64,000 bases of DNA. It comes from Bolinopsis microptera. Its lineage: Eukaryota > Ctenophora > Tentaculata > Lobata > Bolinopsidae. The translations under genes and the position numbers were made by a program. Below are positions 13,811 to 23,341 of this stretch, piece by piece (positions within the stretch are counted from its first letter, which is position 1; every line of letters starts with the position of its first letter). The stretch is from contig NC_087081.1 of the NCBI RefSeq assembly GCF_026151205.1, positions 4,893,246-4,957,245 of the forward strand, read 5' to 3'. The notes under the pieces are model-generated. The model saw only the letters and a list, made by a program, of their open reading frames with translations, searched no databases and was not told where the DNA came from.

Positions 13811-16800
13811 GAGGCTGGGCATAGAAAGCCCACTAGAGGATAGCATTAAGATGCTTTGCCTACCTCTGGGATGAGGGGGGGTTTATCTGAGACAACAGTG
13901 TGAATTGTGGAGGACGGTGGTGGTAATGATCTGAATGGGAATACCGCGCTTTGGTACCAGATGAGTTTATAAATCAGTTAGGCAAGGCTGCATATGTAAT
14001 GTGTTAATGCGCTAAGTTACGCCAGTCTGATCCAGTTCTTCTGGTACTATTAAGCGTTTGGTGCGGTTTGTGAAGTTGACGATTGTGGTAATGTGGTGGT
14101 TGTCGAATATGTCGTTGACCGAGAGGTAGTAGTCCCGAAAGTATTGACCTCTTATTTGGGCAATAGCTGGGCACTGTCCAAGAAAGTGTGAGACAGTTTC
14201 CTCTCCGTCACCGCACATAGGACAAGCACTGGTGCTTGATTTGCGGATGGTGTGGAGGTGTTTGTTTAAGCCACAGTGGCCCGTGATTAGGTGGACTGCG
14301 GTTCTATAGTCTTGTCTATTGTTGATGAGTGACGTGTTTATATTATTGATTATTTTGGTGTGCTTTTGGCCAAGTGTTAGTTTGGTGTGTCTAGGACCAT
14401 CCGTTAACCAGATTTCCTGATTCAGTCTGTGGACTTTGTTGTTGATTTGTCGTTTGATGTAAGATTGAGGGATTGGGCATTTCAAAACGTGTTCGCTGGT
14501 CGTGCCAAGCTTGGCCAGCTCATCCGCTTTTTCATTTCCCCACAACCCAATATGGGCTGCGATCCATCGGATCTCTAGAGTGTTGTTCGATCCGAGTGCG
14601 TTAAGGGTGTCATAACAGTCTCTAGTAGTTCTGCTCCTCGTTGAAAGCGAGGAAATAGCTTGTATGGAGGAGAGACTATCAGACCATATAATGATGTGTG
14701 AATTGGTGTAGGATGAGAGATACTTGCAGGCTTCAATGATTGCAGTGAGCTCTGTCTGGTAGACAGTACAATAATCAGGGAGCTTGAATGATCTCTCTTC
14801 CAGGGTGGTGTTGTTGTTGTCAGTCGTGATGATGTACCCAGCCCCACTTCCGGAGTCTGATAGAGACCCGTCTGTGTAGCAGGTGATCGTTTCACTGGTA
14901 ATGTTGTCGATGGTGTGTTGGAGTGCGGTTCTGTATTCAGTGTTGTTAGTTCCAGGAGTGGTGACGGTGAAGTGCCGTCCCAGCATCATGGTTGGTGCTG
15001 TGAGGTCTCTTGTGGCTCTAGGTGGTATGTTGAGATCCTCCATGAATTGTTTGTTGATTGTGGTGTGGTTTTTGATAGTTCCCTTCCTGTGGGCGATAGT
15101 TTCAAGAGTGAGGCTGCCGTAGGCTTGAAGCCTTGCTGCCCCCTTCGCTGCTTCGCCCCTCAGGAATAGTATGGTGTCTGGGGTGTCAGTAAGGTGATTC
15201 AATGCGAGGAAGGGTGTACTTGGCATGGCACCAGACATCATTCTCAGTGCCAATGCCTGCACACGTTTGAGCTTCCTCGCATTGTAGTCCGTGTCAATTG
15301 CCCTGATCCATATACTACAGCAGTAGGACAGAATGGGTCGAATGACCGCTGTGAACATCCATTTACAAGTTTTAGGGCTCATACCCCATGTGGGGCCGAC
15401 AGCTCTTCGACATTGCATGAGGGATGCCGTGGCTTTTTTGGTGATGTTGATGATATGTTCGTTGTAATTGAGTTTGCTGTCTAATGTCACTCCTAGGAAT
15501 TTAGCCGACTTCGAGAGACCTATAATGTTGTTGCCAACTTTTATTGGTCTCAAAGTCCACTTAGTATTCCAGGTAAACATGACTATCTGAGTCTTGAGTG
15601 CGCTGATAGATAGATCCTTGGTTTGGCACCATTTTTCTATCGTATTGATGGTTTTGCATGTGCGGTTCCAGATGATGTCCAGGTCATAGTGACGGCTTGC
15701 TCATTAACAGCTTTTCTATAAGTATAACACGATCAGGTCTTAATTCTTTAAAAGGATCACATACTGTATTATAAATCTACAGGGGGGGGGGGGGGGGGGG
15801 GGGGCTTTAGAAGGGATCACATACTGTATTATAAATCTACAGGGGGGGGGGGGGGCTTTAGAAGGGATCACATACTGTATTATAAATCTACAGGGGGGGG
15901 GGGGGGCTTTAGAAGGGATCACATACTATATTATAAATCTACAGGGGGGGGGGGGGGGGTGGGGCTTTAGAAGGGATCACATACTGTATTATAAATCTAC
16001 AGGGGGGGGGGGCTTTAGAAGGGATCACATACTATATTATAAATCTACAGGGGGGGGGGGGCTTTAGAAGGGATCACATACTGTATAATAAATCTACAGG
16101 GGGGGGGGGGGGCAAAAGTCAGTACCCATACGTATATCTATATTTAGCCACCGATACTGGAAAGAAGGAACTATCTTGTATTACATTTTCACAGCTGTTT
16201 TTACTTATAGATTGCTGTTATCGAAATTATACAACATATAATTAATCTTTCTGAGTCCCATAACTGCGAAAGCAATAATTTATGTCACATTTTTCATCAG
16301 CTCTACCCCTACAATTGGAGTTGGGATAGATATTCGGTTTTTTGCTCGGTGTCGAGATAGCAGAAATTTGGTCTCAAATGTTCTCCGAATTTTTATTGTC
16401 ACGTGATATCATGATGACGTCACGTGTTTTCATGATGACGTCACGTGACATGATGACGTCATGTGATGTTAAACCACCTTCTCTCTCAGGTTTACTACAA
16501 CCCTTTACAACAGCACGACATCATAGAGAAAGTGCAGATATTGTGGCTGTTCCCCAACCTAGATGAGCTCATCAACATACACAAGGAGTTCTGTAATAAG
16601 CTGCTGGAGAGGCAGAGGAGTCAGAACCCGGTGATGGAAGTTACTGATATTATTAAAGCTCATCTCAGCCGGTAATTAATTATTTGATTGATTTATCAGT
16701 CAATTAATGTATTAATTTGTTAACTAACTGAATCATTTTATTTTCAGCTGAAACTTTAATGAGCGAAAATCAATTTTAATCATCTAAAACCCCAGGTACG

Positions 16801-19800
16801 ACCTAAAAGAAGCGTGTGCCAAGTTCTGCAACCACCAGAAATCAGCTCTAGCCATGTTCAAGAACATATACCAGAACAGTGCAGACCTGAAGAACTTTTG
16901 TTACCAGGCTGAGATGCATTCTGTGACGAAACGGTTGGATCTGGATCAACTTATAGGGTGCGTGATATTGTGATAAAGCACGTGACAGTAATGAAGCAAT
17001 CATTATCCAGTATTCACTATTAGTAACTCAAAGTTACCAGTAAGTTACCAGTAAGTTACCAGTAAGTTACCAGTAAGTTACCAGTAAGTTACCAGTAAGT
17101 TACCAGTAAGTTACCAGTAAGTAACCAGTAAGTAACCAGTAAGTTACCAGTAAGTTACCAGTAAGTTACCAGTAAGTTACCAGTAAGTTACCAGTAAGTA
17201 ACCAGTAAGTAACCAGTAAGTTACCAGTAAGTTACCAGTAAGTTACCAGTAAGTTACCAGTAAGTTACCAGTAAGTTACCAGTAAGTTACCAGTAAGTTA
17301 CCAGTAAGTTACCAGTAAGTTACCAGTAAGTTACCAGTAAGTTACCAGTAAGTTACCAGTAAGTTACCAGTAAGTTACCAGTAAGTTACCAGTAAGTTAC
17401 CAGTAAGTTACCAGTAAGTTACCAGTAAGTTACCAGTAAGTTACCAGTAAGTTACCAGTAAGTTACCAGTAAGTTACCAGTAAGTTACCAGTAAGTTACC
17501 AGTAAGTTACCAGTAAGTTACCAGTAAGTTACCAGTAAGTTACCAGTAAGTTACCAGTAAGTTACCAGTAAGTTACCAGTAAGTTACCAGTAAGTTACCA
17601 GTAAGTTACCAGTAAGTTACCAGTAAGTTACCAGTAAGTTACCAGTAAGTTACCAGTAAGTTACCAGTAAGTTACCAGTAAGTTACCAGTAAGTTACCAG
17701 TAAGTTACCAGTAAGTTACCAGTAAGTTACCAGTAAGTTACCAGTAAGTTACCAGTAAGTTACCAGTAAGTTACCAGTAAGTTACCAGTAAGTTACCAGT
17801 AAGTTACCAGTAAGTTACCAGTAAGTTACCAGTAAGTTACCAGTAAGTTACCAGTAAGTTACCAGTAAGTTACCAGTAAGTTACCAGTAAGTTACCAGTA
17901 AGTTACCAGTAAGTTACCAGTAAGTTACCAGTAAGTTGCCAGTAAGTTACCAGTAAGTTACCAGTAAGTTACCAGTAAGTTACCAGTAACCACCCTTACA
18001 TCCAGGTCTGTGCTGCATAGGATAACCAAGTATCCGCTACTATTGGGCGAGCTCAAGAAGTGCACTAAAGACGAGAATAATCCAGATTTCGCAAAGTTAA
18101 GCGAGAATATAAAACTTGCCAAGGTACGTGTGTTTGTATTTTTGTTCAGGAGTTTCTAAAAGAGAAGCATGTTTTCAGAAAAAGCGTAAACAGTAAAGTC
18201 GCTGACCTCTCATGAATTGGAAAATAAAAGTAGTTCATGTTACATGATTCATTCATGTTCAATAATTAGTACCTTACAAGACTTTTTTGTGGCGGACCAA
18301 TTTGCGACGACCGAAATTTTGGCGGTTCGAAAATATGGCGAAATTGAACAAAAACCGTCAAATTTCGGACGTCACAGAAAATAAGGGTATTTTTCATCAT
18401 TTTTGGTGACAGTAAGCAGTAAGGAAATTTCTGAAATTCGGTAAAATCATGTTCAAACTTAGTCTGTATTAAGACTGTAAGACTTTCATGTTAGCACATA
18501 CATGTATTTTAATGCAAATTTAAACTGTATTGCTTGACATTCAATTCGTCATTGGTGTGGTGATAATTTGTCCCAAGATGCCAGAATTTATTTATTTATT
18601 TTACTTGATATTACTTTTTAGAAACAAAATAAAGCAGTGAAGGCACAGTCATTGAAATAAGCTAAAAGATAATGCGACGGATTCTATTACGACGACCGAA
18701 ATTTTGGCGGTCCGAAAATAGGGCGAAATTTTCGGAAAACCGCCACATTTCGTACGTTATAAATATGTCTTGTAAAGTAATTCATGTTGTGACTCTTTGT
18801 TCGGCCAGGATCTGGCGTGTTTCGTAAACCTGAGGATCAGGGAGACCGAGAACGCTAACAGACTGGAGAGACTGCAGAAGAGCATTGATAATCAGATCCC
18901 TGAGGAGATGAAGGGAATGGGCCATTTACATGTGAGTTAATTGGTTAATTAGACGGCTGATTAAGTAATTAGTTGACATGATATTGTCATGGTGTTCGAT
19001 GATTTGATTTTTCAGAGCTGAAATATTTTGTGAAAGGTGTCACTGTGGTTGTTTTACTCTGAAATCTTACTCAATAAGTCTTTTTCAAATTTTTCAGAAT
19101 ATGAGAATAAATGCGCCTCATCGGAAGCTGATGTTTGATGGAACATTAACTTTAATGATTGACAAAGATCACTCCCTAGGTTTGTGTTCCTTTATCAATT
19201 AATTGATTATATTATAAATATTAAATAAATCATATTAAAATATTAATCATATTAATCATATTATTCATATTAATCATATTAAACATATTGATCATATTAT
19301 AAATATAATGTAATCATAAAGGATTGTAAAAGAGTGGAGACTATTGATCTTCAAAAGATAAATTTTCCAGTCCTTTTGTAACCCCACCAAAATCACGAAA
19401 ATTAACTTGTAGATACAGGACATATGTATAAAACTTGTAAACTTCTCATTATAAACTGTGTTATAAATTATAAAAGTAATAATATTACTTATAATTAAAC
19501 TAAACTCACAACCTTCCTCCCCCACAGAAGTTCTAGGTCTGCTAATGACAGACTGTCTAGTCCTCCTGCTAAAACAGGATGCGCGCTATCTCCTCAAACC
19601 ACTCAGTCACGACCTCTCCCCCAACCCTCCTAAAGCCCCCGTAATCATGTTGCAGGACATGCATCTCTCAGCCATTGATAAGAGAGAGAAACGCTTTATT
19701 ATTGCTAATAAAGTACGTGGTTTTTGCTTGTCATTCCTCGGTTTCTTCAGTGGTTATCATGATTGATTACGTGGTTTTAGTAGTGGAGAACAATTGTTGT

Positions 19801-22800
19801 TTAGGAGGTACAATGAGCACCAAGTGGTCATTATATGTTGATGAGACCCTCTAACATTTGTCAGGAATAGAACGTATTTCCGAAAGTACCTTCGAATCAA
19901 AAGTAAAATAAGTAAATCTTGTTAGACAATTATAAAATGTGAAAAACTAAATCTCACCAGAACCCCAAAACTCCGGACTTGTATGAACTACGATGCTCAA
20001 ACAAGGACCAGAAGGAGACATGGAACACAAGTATTAAAGTTGCTAAAGAACAGTTCAGTACTGGCAAACTTAAACACTTGTCCGATCAGGTGTGTGGTTA
20101 ATTATCATATTAATTATTGTATTAATTGTTTGTATATTAAAAAGTTTATTTAATTATATTGTATGTAGTCAGGGTAATAAAACTATGTACTCTGTTTTTT
20201 AATCCATTCTTATCATTCCACATTTTTATAAATTGATCAATCCAATAAATCTGATATATAAATTTTGTTCAAATAATATTTATTTCAGGTGTTCCCACAG
20301 CAGCAACATCATCCCAAACTACCCTCACTTGGGTCCATGTCTAAAACGTACGTCCAATCTACTCTTTAACTACAAACATATTCCGTTTTTCCAGTTTTTC
20401 CGTTTTTCCAGTTATATATGTGCGGAATGAGTTCAGAATAATATAACTTGTCTGGTTTAAGTATTGTAGGACGCCGAGACTACACGGTTTCATGACTACT
20501 CAAATTATTCCTGTTACGAACTGGTCGCAATGTTTCTTGTCGACGTCTCCAATCTGTTTTCTTAAGGGGTCGTTCACATATTATTACGTTATCATTTTTG
20601 GAACATTTTTACCCCCCCCCCCCCCCCCCCCGTAATCAGTTTTACACATAGCTATTGTGTCAACTGTCAAAATTACACTAGCGTAATCATTCGGAACCCC
20701 CCCCCACTCAGCTGATTACGTAATATGTGAACGACCCCTAATCTTACTCCTGTTTCAGGGATTCTGAGCATGAAGAAAGTTCGGGTGAATCAGAAGAAGA
20801 GTCGGATGAGAGTGAAACAGAAAGTGAAGGTGAAAGTGAAAGTGAGGATAACACCAAAATAGATACTACTCTTGATGTGAGTTCTCTAGCATGTACATTG
20901 TACATTGTACTGTACTTCTGTAGAAAAGTAACTATTCGGTAATTATGCAATGCACCATTCTGTGAATTGGATACAAATTTCTTAGCCACGTCAGCTTAAG
21001 TCTAAATATTTGTCATCACGCAAGTAGCGAGATATGCAGATAATGTCAGAAAAATTCGGCATTTCTGACATGTCTCATCGTGCTAGGGGTAGTGTTTCTA
21101 TGGAGTTTAGTTGCCACAACCTGCTAGACGTTTATTTAATTTGTAGCTACTACTTGTTAGTCAACCAATTTATGATTTGGAGGAATGTCTAGGTACTTAA
21201 TTAAAAACTATTTAGACCCGATTTGTTGACCAATCTTTTTTTCAAATTCTTTTCCATATTTTCTGTGGTCGCGCCGTTTACTGTACTTATTTATATAAAT
21301 ATATTGTTTTTGTTTGAAAGACCCGAAGGCTACCCATAGGGGCTTTTGAGCAGTATACACAATTTATATAGATTTTTGATTAATTTTATCTTATCTAGGA
21401 TCCAGAGCCAGCGACACCGACCGTTATATCTCCTTTAACAAGAGCAGAGAGTGAAACGTCACGTGACATGACACCACAACCACCTACTAGATCAAACACT
21501 GCTCCTTCAAGACAGTACACTGCTCCTGAAAGGCAGTCAGCTGCTCCTTCATCAAGACAGCCGACTCTTCCTTCAAGACAAACTGCTCCTCCTCCGTCAA
21601 GACCTGTAAATACTCCTCCCAGGCAGATAAATGCTCCTTCATCAAGGCAAAATACTGCTCCTCCAGCAAGACAAACAGCTGCTGCTCCCCCAGTAAGACA
21701 AACTGCTGCTGCTCCTTCATCAAGACAAACAGCTGCTCCTTTATCAAGACAATCAAATATTCCTTCAAGGCAGGCGAACGTTTCTGCCAGACAGTTTCAA
21801 TATCAAACTGACAGAACTAACATGGCTAGTGCTACAAACAACAGCACAGAGGTATGTAGCAATTTGTAGCAAAATATATTAATTTATCTACTTTCTAAAC
21901 TTCGTAAGCTTGAAGGTCATTAAACTGCAAATTTACTGTTTTGAGTATGGAATTATGGATGCGGGGGTAGCACAATGTTTCTGTAAACACCGATTTACCG
22001 CGCCCAATTTACCACAAACACCGATTTACCGCGCCAAATTTACCACAAACCCCGATTCACCGCGGCTGTTTCCTTTACCCCGGTAGTAAATCGAGGTTTT
22101 ATCGTATCTAGGAGTCAGGACGGAGAAATACTGCTGCGATGTTAATTCAGAGTGTCCATCGTAACGTGCTAGATAGTTGCCTGGTAATATTTTAGTCAGC
22201 ACTGAGATCATGGAAATCAATTATAGAGCAATTATAGAGCCGTTTTGCCGACATTGTTGCAGCAGATTTTCGAAAATTAAAGTTTCTGGATAGATAGCAT
22301 TTACACTTTTACAGGATATTTAACTCGTAATTTCAGAAATTCGGATGCTCATCATGGATTTTGATATTTGAAAAAAATTATTGCGCCACAATCAAGCATT
22401 TCTTAGCATATTGAAATAACTCAAATCCGTTTCATCAGCCTTATGGGAGGCACTCATTGCCATTAACCACCCCGCTCTAATTCCGTAACCAAACTCTAAA
22501 AATAGATCTGACTCAGGAAGAAAGAGTGGACAACCCAAAGGTGGACAACCTCACCGAGCAAACCAGCCAGGATCTAATCTTACGTGCGATGAACGAGACA
22601 CGGAACATTGAGAGACTAGCCTTGTCTATTGGTAAATAGTGTGTTACAACCATTATGTTTATAAGTAATCTGGTAACCTGGTAACCTGTAACTTGGTAAC
22701 TTGGTAACCTGGTAACCTGGTAACCTGGTAACTTGGTAACTTGGTAACTTGGTAACCTGGTTACCTGGTAACCTGTAACCCAGTAACCTGGTAGCCTTTA

Positions 22801-23341
22801 ATCTAGAAACTTGATACAGTAACCTGGTAAAATTGTGCAGGCAAGGACCGAGCCGAGGATCCTGAGCTGAAGATGAAGGTACAAAGGTCGGCAGCAATGC
22901 TCAACAAAAGCCTAAAACAACTGATGACTACCGCTATTGCGGACAGTCAAACTCTCATTAAGTAAGTTTTAGTGAATAAATTATTTAATTTATGCGTTAG
23001 TTGATTTTATTATGAGTGACTCTGGTTAGACTACAGCTAAGAGATTTTGTTGTGCAATTTCTAATTTTACCCTTTTTTTCTTCAATTTTCTTACAGTTAA
23101 ATCTTCTTTTGCTTTTTCAGGTTTTGTTTAGATTTTTCCTAATTTTACCCTGATATTGTTCTGATATTGTTTTTATATTTCTCTGAAACTTTGTGTTATT
23201 GTTCTTTAATTGTGTCATAATCCTAATATTGTTCTCACATTGCTCTACCCCCTCAGTTTGGAAGCCCACAAATCACAGTCAGAGGCACGAATCTCCATGT
23301 TGGAGAGCCTGTTGGACGAACACGGCATCGCTTATGGTTAA
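490..23341 (+). CDS. DH-PH Rho guanine-nucleotide exchange factor, RGS-RhoGEF-like (5' part outside window), 21 exons
   Basis: Predicted activator of Rho-family GTPases at the cell cortex. Exons, joined by eye at GT-AG sites: 490-532, 1616-1751, 3407-3638, 3897-3964, 4629-4754, 6940-6978, 7134-7287, 7529-7639, 16490-16671, 16796-16957, 18006-18123, 18809-18931, 19098-19179, 19528-19712, 19961-20089, 20289-20347, 20759-20876, 21399-21851, 22517-22631, 22841-22961, 23257-23341. Every exon phase agrees with the next; the total is 2841 nt, 946 residues plus a TAA stop. Residues ~277-498 form a DH domain and ~499-630 a PH domain, followed by an acidic stretch, an SRQ/proline-rich exon and a charged C-terminus. 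RQDVIHEFVHTEQ, FPNLDELINIHKEF and RITKYPLLL resemble ARHGEF11/12/1 more than other Dbl proteins (family knowledge). The start codon and any RGS/PDZ domains would lie upstream. Exon 3897-3964 has a weak acceptor and is the least certain. The Lbc/GEF-H1 group is the alternative. Confidence 0.88.
1735..1990 (+). repeat. 70-bp tandem repeat copying an exon end and splice donor
   Basis: There are four copies, starting near 1735, 1805, 1875 and 1945 (the last is partial). Each unit holds the last 17 nt of RhoGEF exon 1616-1751 followed by its GTAAGT donor (GTAAGA in copy 4) and about 50 bp of intron. Only the first copy is joined to the real exon body; the others place extra donor sites inside the intron. 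Confidence 0.9.
2047..3355. mobile_element. Inverted-repeat element (~1.3 kb) in a RhoGEF intron
   Basis: Sequence 2047-2160 matches the reverse complement of 3230-3355 over more than 100 bp, for example GATCAGATCATGTCACCAAT at the left against ATTGGTGATATGATCTGATC at the right. I see no transposase ORF between the arms, so this is a non-autonomous DNA element or MITE. The right end stops about 50 bp before the acceptor of exon 3407-3638. A shorter related end occurs at 59868-59935. Confidence 0.75.
2870..3036. mobile_element. Relic of the CGCGATTT hAT-type MITE family
   Basis: Repeated AAATCGCGATTTGTCGC motifs end in GCCGCGATTTCCTTTTGTCC. This closely matches the right end of the intact 149-bp MITE at 28010-28158 (GCCGCGAAATCCTTTTGTCC). 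The left end and target duplication are not clear. It sits inside the larger inverted-repeat element. Confidence 0.55.
3968..4470 (+). repeat. 9-bp minisatellite (ACTTACTAA)n
   Basis: About 55 head-to-tail copies of a 9-bp unit, with occasional 7-10 bp variants. It begins at the splice donor of RhoGEF exon 3897-3964 (intron position +4) and fills the first 500 bp of the intron. The unit contains TACTAA, close to the branch-point consensus TACTAAC, which occurs exactly in several variant units. Confidence 0.95.
4892..4968. repeat. Short inverted repeat (hairpin)
   Basis: ATCCTCAGGGGACTAAT (4897-4913) is inverted with one mismatch at 4945-4961, with about 31 bp between. Flanking bases extend the match imperfectly. 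It looks like a very small MITE or a solo hairpin in the RhoGEF intron. Confidence 0.6.
7529..20089 (+). CDS. RhoGEF catalytic DH-PH core exons
   Basis: Eight exons (7529-7639, 16490-16671, 16796-16957, 18006-18123, 18809-18931, 19098-19179, 19528-19712, 19961-20089) encode the exchange module. Conserved region 1 of the DH domain is seen in RQDVIHEFVHTEQHYVRKL, and the CR3 signature in HRITKYPLLLGELKK. The PH domain starts near HRKLMFDGTLTLMIDKDHSL, continues through LLMTDCLVLLLKQDARYLL and ends with the helix KDQKETWNTSIKVAKEQ. In the family, the DH domain catalyses GDP release and the PH domain positions the module and may bind activated RhoA. No catalytic-face residue is obviously missing. 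The first DH exon is separated from the second by the 8.85-kb intron that carries the nested EF-hand gene. Confidence 0.9.
7826..7831 (-). terminator. Candidate polyadenylation signal of the EF-hand gene
   Basis: AATAAA on the minus strand (TTTATT on plus), about 180 bp downstream of the EF-hand stop codon at 8007-8009. This is sequence match and position only; no transcript evidence. Confidence 0.4.
8007..12040 (-). CDS. Three-EF-hand calbindin/secretagogin-like protein, nested in the RhoGEF intron
   Basis: This complete five-exon minus-strand gene lies wholly inside RhoGEF intron 7640-16489. Exons in order: 12040-11936 (ATG), 10998-10885, 10743-10582, 10176-10036 and 8102-8007 (TAA). All junctions are phase 0, giving 205 residues. 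EF-hand loops are DNDGNGYLEYTE (canonical), DVNQDGKFEMSE (canonical) and DSNESDTIEGPE (Asp in place of the usual Gly at loop position 6). LKLEENFLDKI after loop 2 resembles the EENFLL segment of calbindin-D28k, calretinin and secretagogin. At 205 residues it is shorter than those six-EF-hand proteins (about 260-275). The predicted role is cytosolic Ca2+ buffering or sensing. A minus-strand AATAAA lies at 7826-7831. The 3' intron contains the 1.4-kb TTAA palindrome, and two internal exons are bordered by arrays copying their own splice sites. The junction at 10582 is the least certain. Confidence 0.85.
8141..8295 (+). repeat. AT-rich minisatellite (TAGAATTGAA-like)
   Basis: Degenerate 10-bp units built on GAATAGAATTGAA. 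It is low-complexity intronic sequence with no coding signal; the open frame across it is a by-product of the repeat. Confidence 0.8.
8383..9761. mobile_element. TTAA-flanked giant palindrome (foldback MITE), 1379 bp
   Basis: Two ~670-bp arms are inverted repeats of each other over nearly the whole element, from GGGGACATACACCAAAAGC at the left to its complement ending at 9761, with a short centre near 9060-9110. The sequence TTAA sits immediately outside each end (8379-8382 and 9762-9765), as expected for a piggyBac-type target duplication. There is no transposase ORF. The arms differ at only a few bases, for example AAAGAAGC against its counterpart near 9440, so the insertion looks young. 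It lies in the last intron of the EF-hand gene and therefore also inside the RhoGEF intron. Confidence 0.88.
9769..9833. repeat. Poly-G/poly-C hairpin
   Basis: A run of about 27 G followed by TCGCTACAC, a 9-nt loop, GTGTAGCGA and 11 C. The stem is perfect for about 20 bp. It lies directly next to the TTAA palindrome. It may be the remnant of a G-run-ended MITE like others in the window. Confidence 0.75.
10391..10610 (-). repeat. 55-bp tandem repeat copying EF-hand exon 3 end and donor
   Basis: Copies of AAACCAATAACCTTGACATG start at about 10397, 10461, 10516 and 10571 (spacing 64, 55 and 55 bp; the first gap includes a C-run). On the minus strand each copy reads as the last codons of EF-hand exon 10743-10582 (TSKHVK) followed by the donor GTTATT. 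Three extra donor-bearing copies therefore sit in the intron. Confidence 0.85.
10979..11676 (-). repeat. 32-bp minisatellite copying EF-hand exon 2 acceptor and start
   Basis: About 21 copies of a 32-bp unit, a few with a 6-bp insertion. On the minus strand each unit contains CTGCCAG (3' splice site) followed by the first seven codons of exon 10998-10885 (VWFHYDN). Only the copy nearest the exon body is attached to coding sequence; some 20 acceptor-like copies precede it in the intron. Confidence 0.92.
12041..13778. other. RhoGEF intron / EF-hand 5' flank, no gene seen
   Basis: AT-rich sequence upstream of the EF-hand start codon. I find no exon with coherent splice sites. A TGACGTCATCATGTCACGTG segment at 12901-12920 combines a CRE-like palindrome with an E-box-like CACGTG, about 870 bp from the EF-hand ATG, similar to the cluster near 16400. 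The open frame 13129-13428 has no recognisable product. Confidence 0.6.
13779..15686 (-). mobile_element. 5'-truncated RNase H-bearing LINE insertion
   Basis: A minus-strand non-LTR retrotransposon copy lying in the RhoGEF intron. Its poly(A) tail appears as a T-run at about 13780-13806. The sequence TAGTGACGGCTT flanks both ends (before 13779 and at ~15690), a target-site duplication. The coding frame is open from 15686 to the stop at 14012 with no start of its own, which fits truncation by incomplete reverse transcription. Confidence 0.88.
14012..15686 (-). pseudogene. LINE ORF2 C-terminal fragment: RT end, RNase H, zinc knuckle
   Basis: About 557 codons are open. The N-terminal part is the end of a reverse transcriptase (KFLGVTLDSKLNYNEHI, then RPILSYCCSIW). 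An RNase H domain follows with the acidic catalytic set visible: CYTDGSLSDSG (D), YQTELTAI (E), IIWSDSLSSI (D) and GNEKADELAKLG (D). A CPMCGDGEETVSHFLGQCP zinc motif follows near the C-terminus. The layout RT, RNase H, CCHC is typical of the I/R1/LOA-like LINE groups. The fragment lacks the endonuclease and the RT catalytic YxDD, so it cannot be active. The plus-strand frames opposite it are shadows. Confidence 0.9.
15752..16112 (+). repeat. Seven-copy repeat with long G-runs
   Basis: Seven units of about 48-60 bp. Each contains GGATCACATACTGTATTATA and TCTACAG followed by a G-tract of roughly 10-24 bases, sometimes interrupted by a T. The variable G-tract accounts for most of the length differences. 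It is in the RhoGEF intron, directly after the LINE insertion. The minus-strand frame with PPPPPP runs is not a gene. Confidence 0.9.
16400..16472 (+). promoter_or_regulatory. CRE/E-box-like cluster in the RhoGEF intron
   Basis: Three closely spaced copies of ATGATGACGTCACGTG-like sequence. Each holds the palindrome TGACGTCA (CREB/ATF consensus); the first two overlap a CACGTG E-box and the third has CATGTG. The cluster ends about 20 bp before the acceptor of exon 16490-16671. It could be an intronic enhancer or promoter, or simply a short tandem duplication. Confidence 0.4.
17033..17990 (+). repeat. 11-bp minisatellite (ACCAGTAAGTT)n
   Basis: About 87 nearly perfect head-to-tail copies between RhoGEF exons 16796-16957 and 18006-18123, ending 15 bp before the next acceptor. 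Every unit contains TTACCAG, a 3' splice-site-like end, immediately followed by TAAGT, so that CAGTAAGT and GTAAGT donor cores recur every 11 bp. A few units read GTAACC instead of GTTACC. Confidence 0.97.
18270..18777. mobile_element. MITE-like element with TTACAAGAC ends
   Basis: TTACAAGAC at the left (about 18274) is inverted as GTCTTGTAA at the right (about 18767). Inside, GACGACCGAAATTTTGGCGG occurs near each end as an imperfect direct copy. No ORF. It lies in the intron between exons 18006-18123 and 18809-18931, 30 bp from the latter. Confidence 0.6.
20289..23341 (+). CDS. RhoGEF C-terminal tail exons
   Basis: Six exons encode residues ~631-946. Exon 20759-20876 is strongly acidic (EESDESETESEGESESED). 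Exon 21399-21851 (151 codons) is a low-complexity repeat of SRQ, PSRQ, APP and TAAP units. Exons 22517-22631, 22841-22961 and 23257-23341 give a charged helical segment (RAMNETRNIERLALSIG, then LEAHKSQSEARISMLESLL) that may form a coiled coil, ending in AYG and TAA. RGS-RhoGEFs carry a C-terminal dimerisation/inhibitory region in the same place, so a regulatory tail is a reasonable inference. A 175-bp MITE ends 19 bp before the acceptor of exon 20759-20876. Confidence 0.8.
20565..20739. mobile_element. 175-bp MITE, GGGGTCGTTCACATATTA family
   Basis: Starts AGGGGTCGTTCACATATTA and ends with the complement TACGTAATATGTGAACGACC. The interior has a run of about 20 C at 20612-20631 and a second C-run, plus TAGCTATTGTGTCAA. 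Other copies are at 57684-57871 and 62830-63017, with end fragments near 51115 and 51355. Flanking TA suggests a Tc1/mariner-like target. The element stops 19 bp upstream of a RhoGEF splice acceptor. Confidence 0.8.
22673..22800 (+). repeat. Donor-like minisatellite (GGTAACCTG/GGTAACTTG)
   Basis: About 14 units of 9-10 bp reading CTGGTAAC or TTGGTAAC, starting about 40 bp after the donor of RhoGEF exon 22517-22631 and ending before the acceptor of 22841-22961. GGTAAC repeats resemble the splice donor core. Confidence 0.85.

Noticed and set aside
21487-21768. Minus-strand 93-codon frame opposite the SRQ-rich exon
   Set aside because: Shadow of the repetitive coding exon on the plus strand, which is supported by splice sites and phase.
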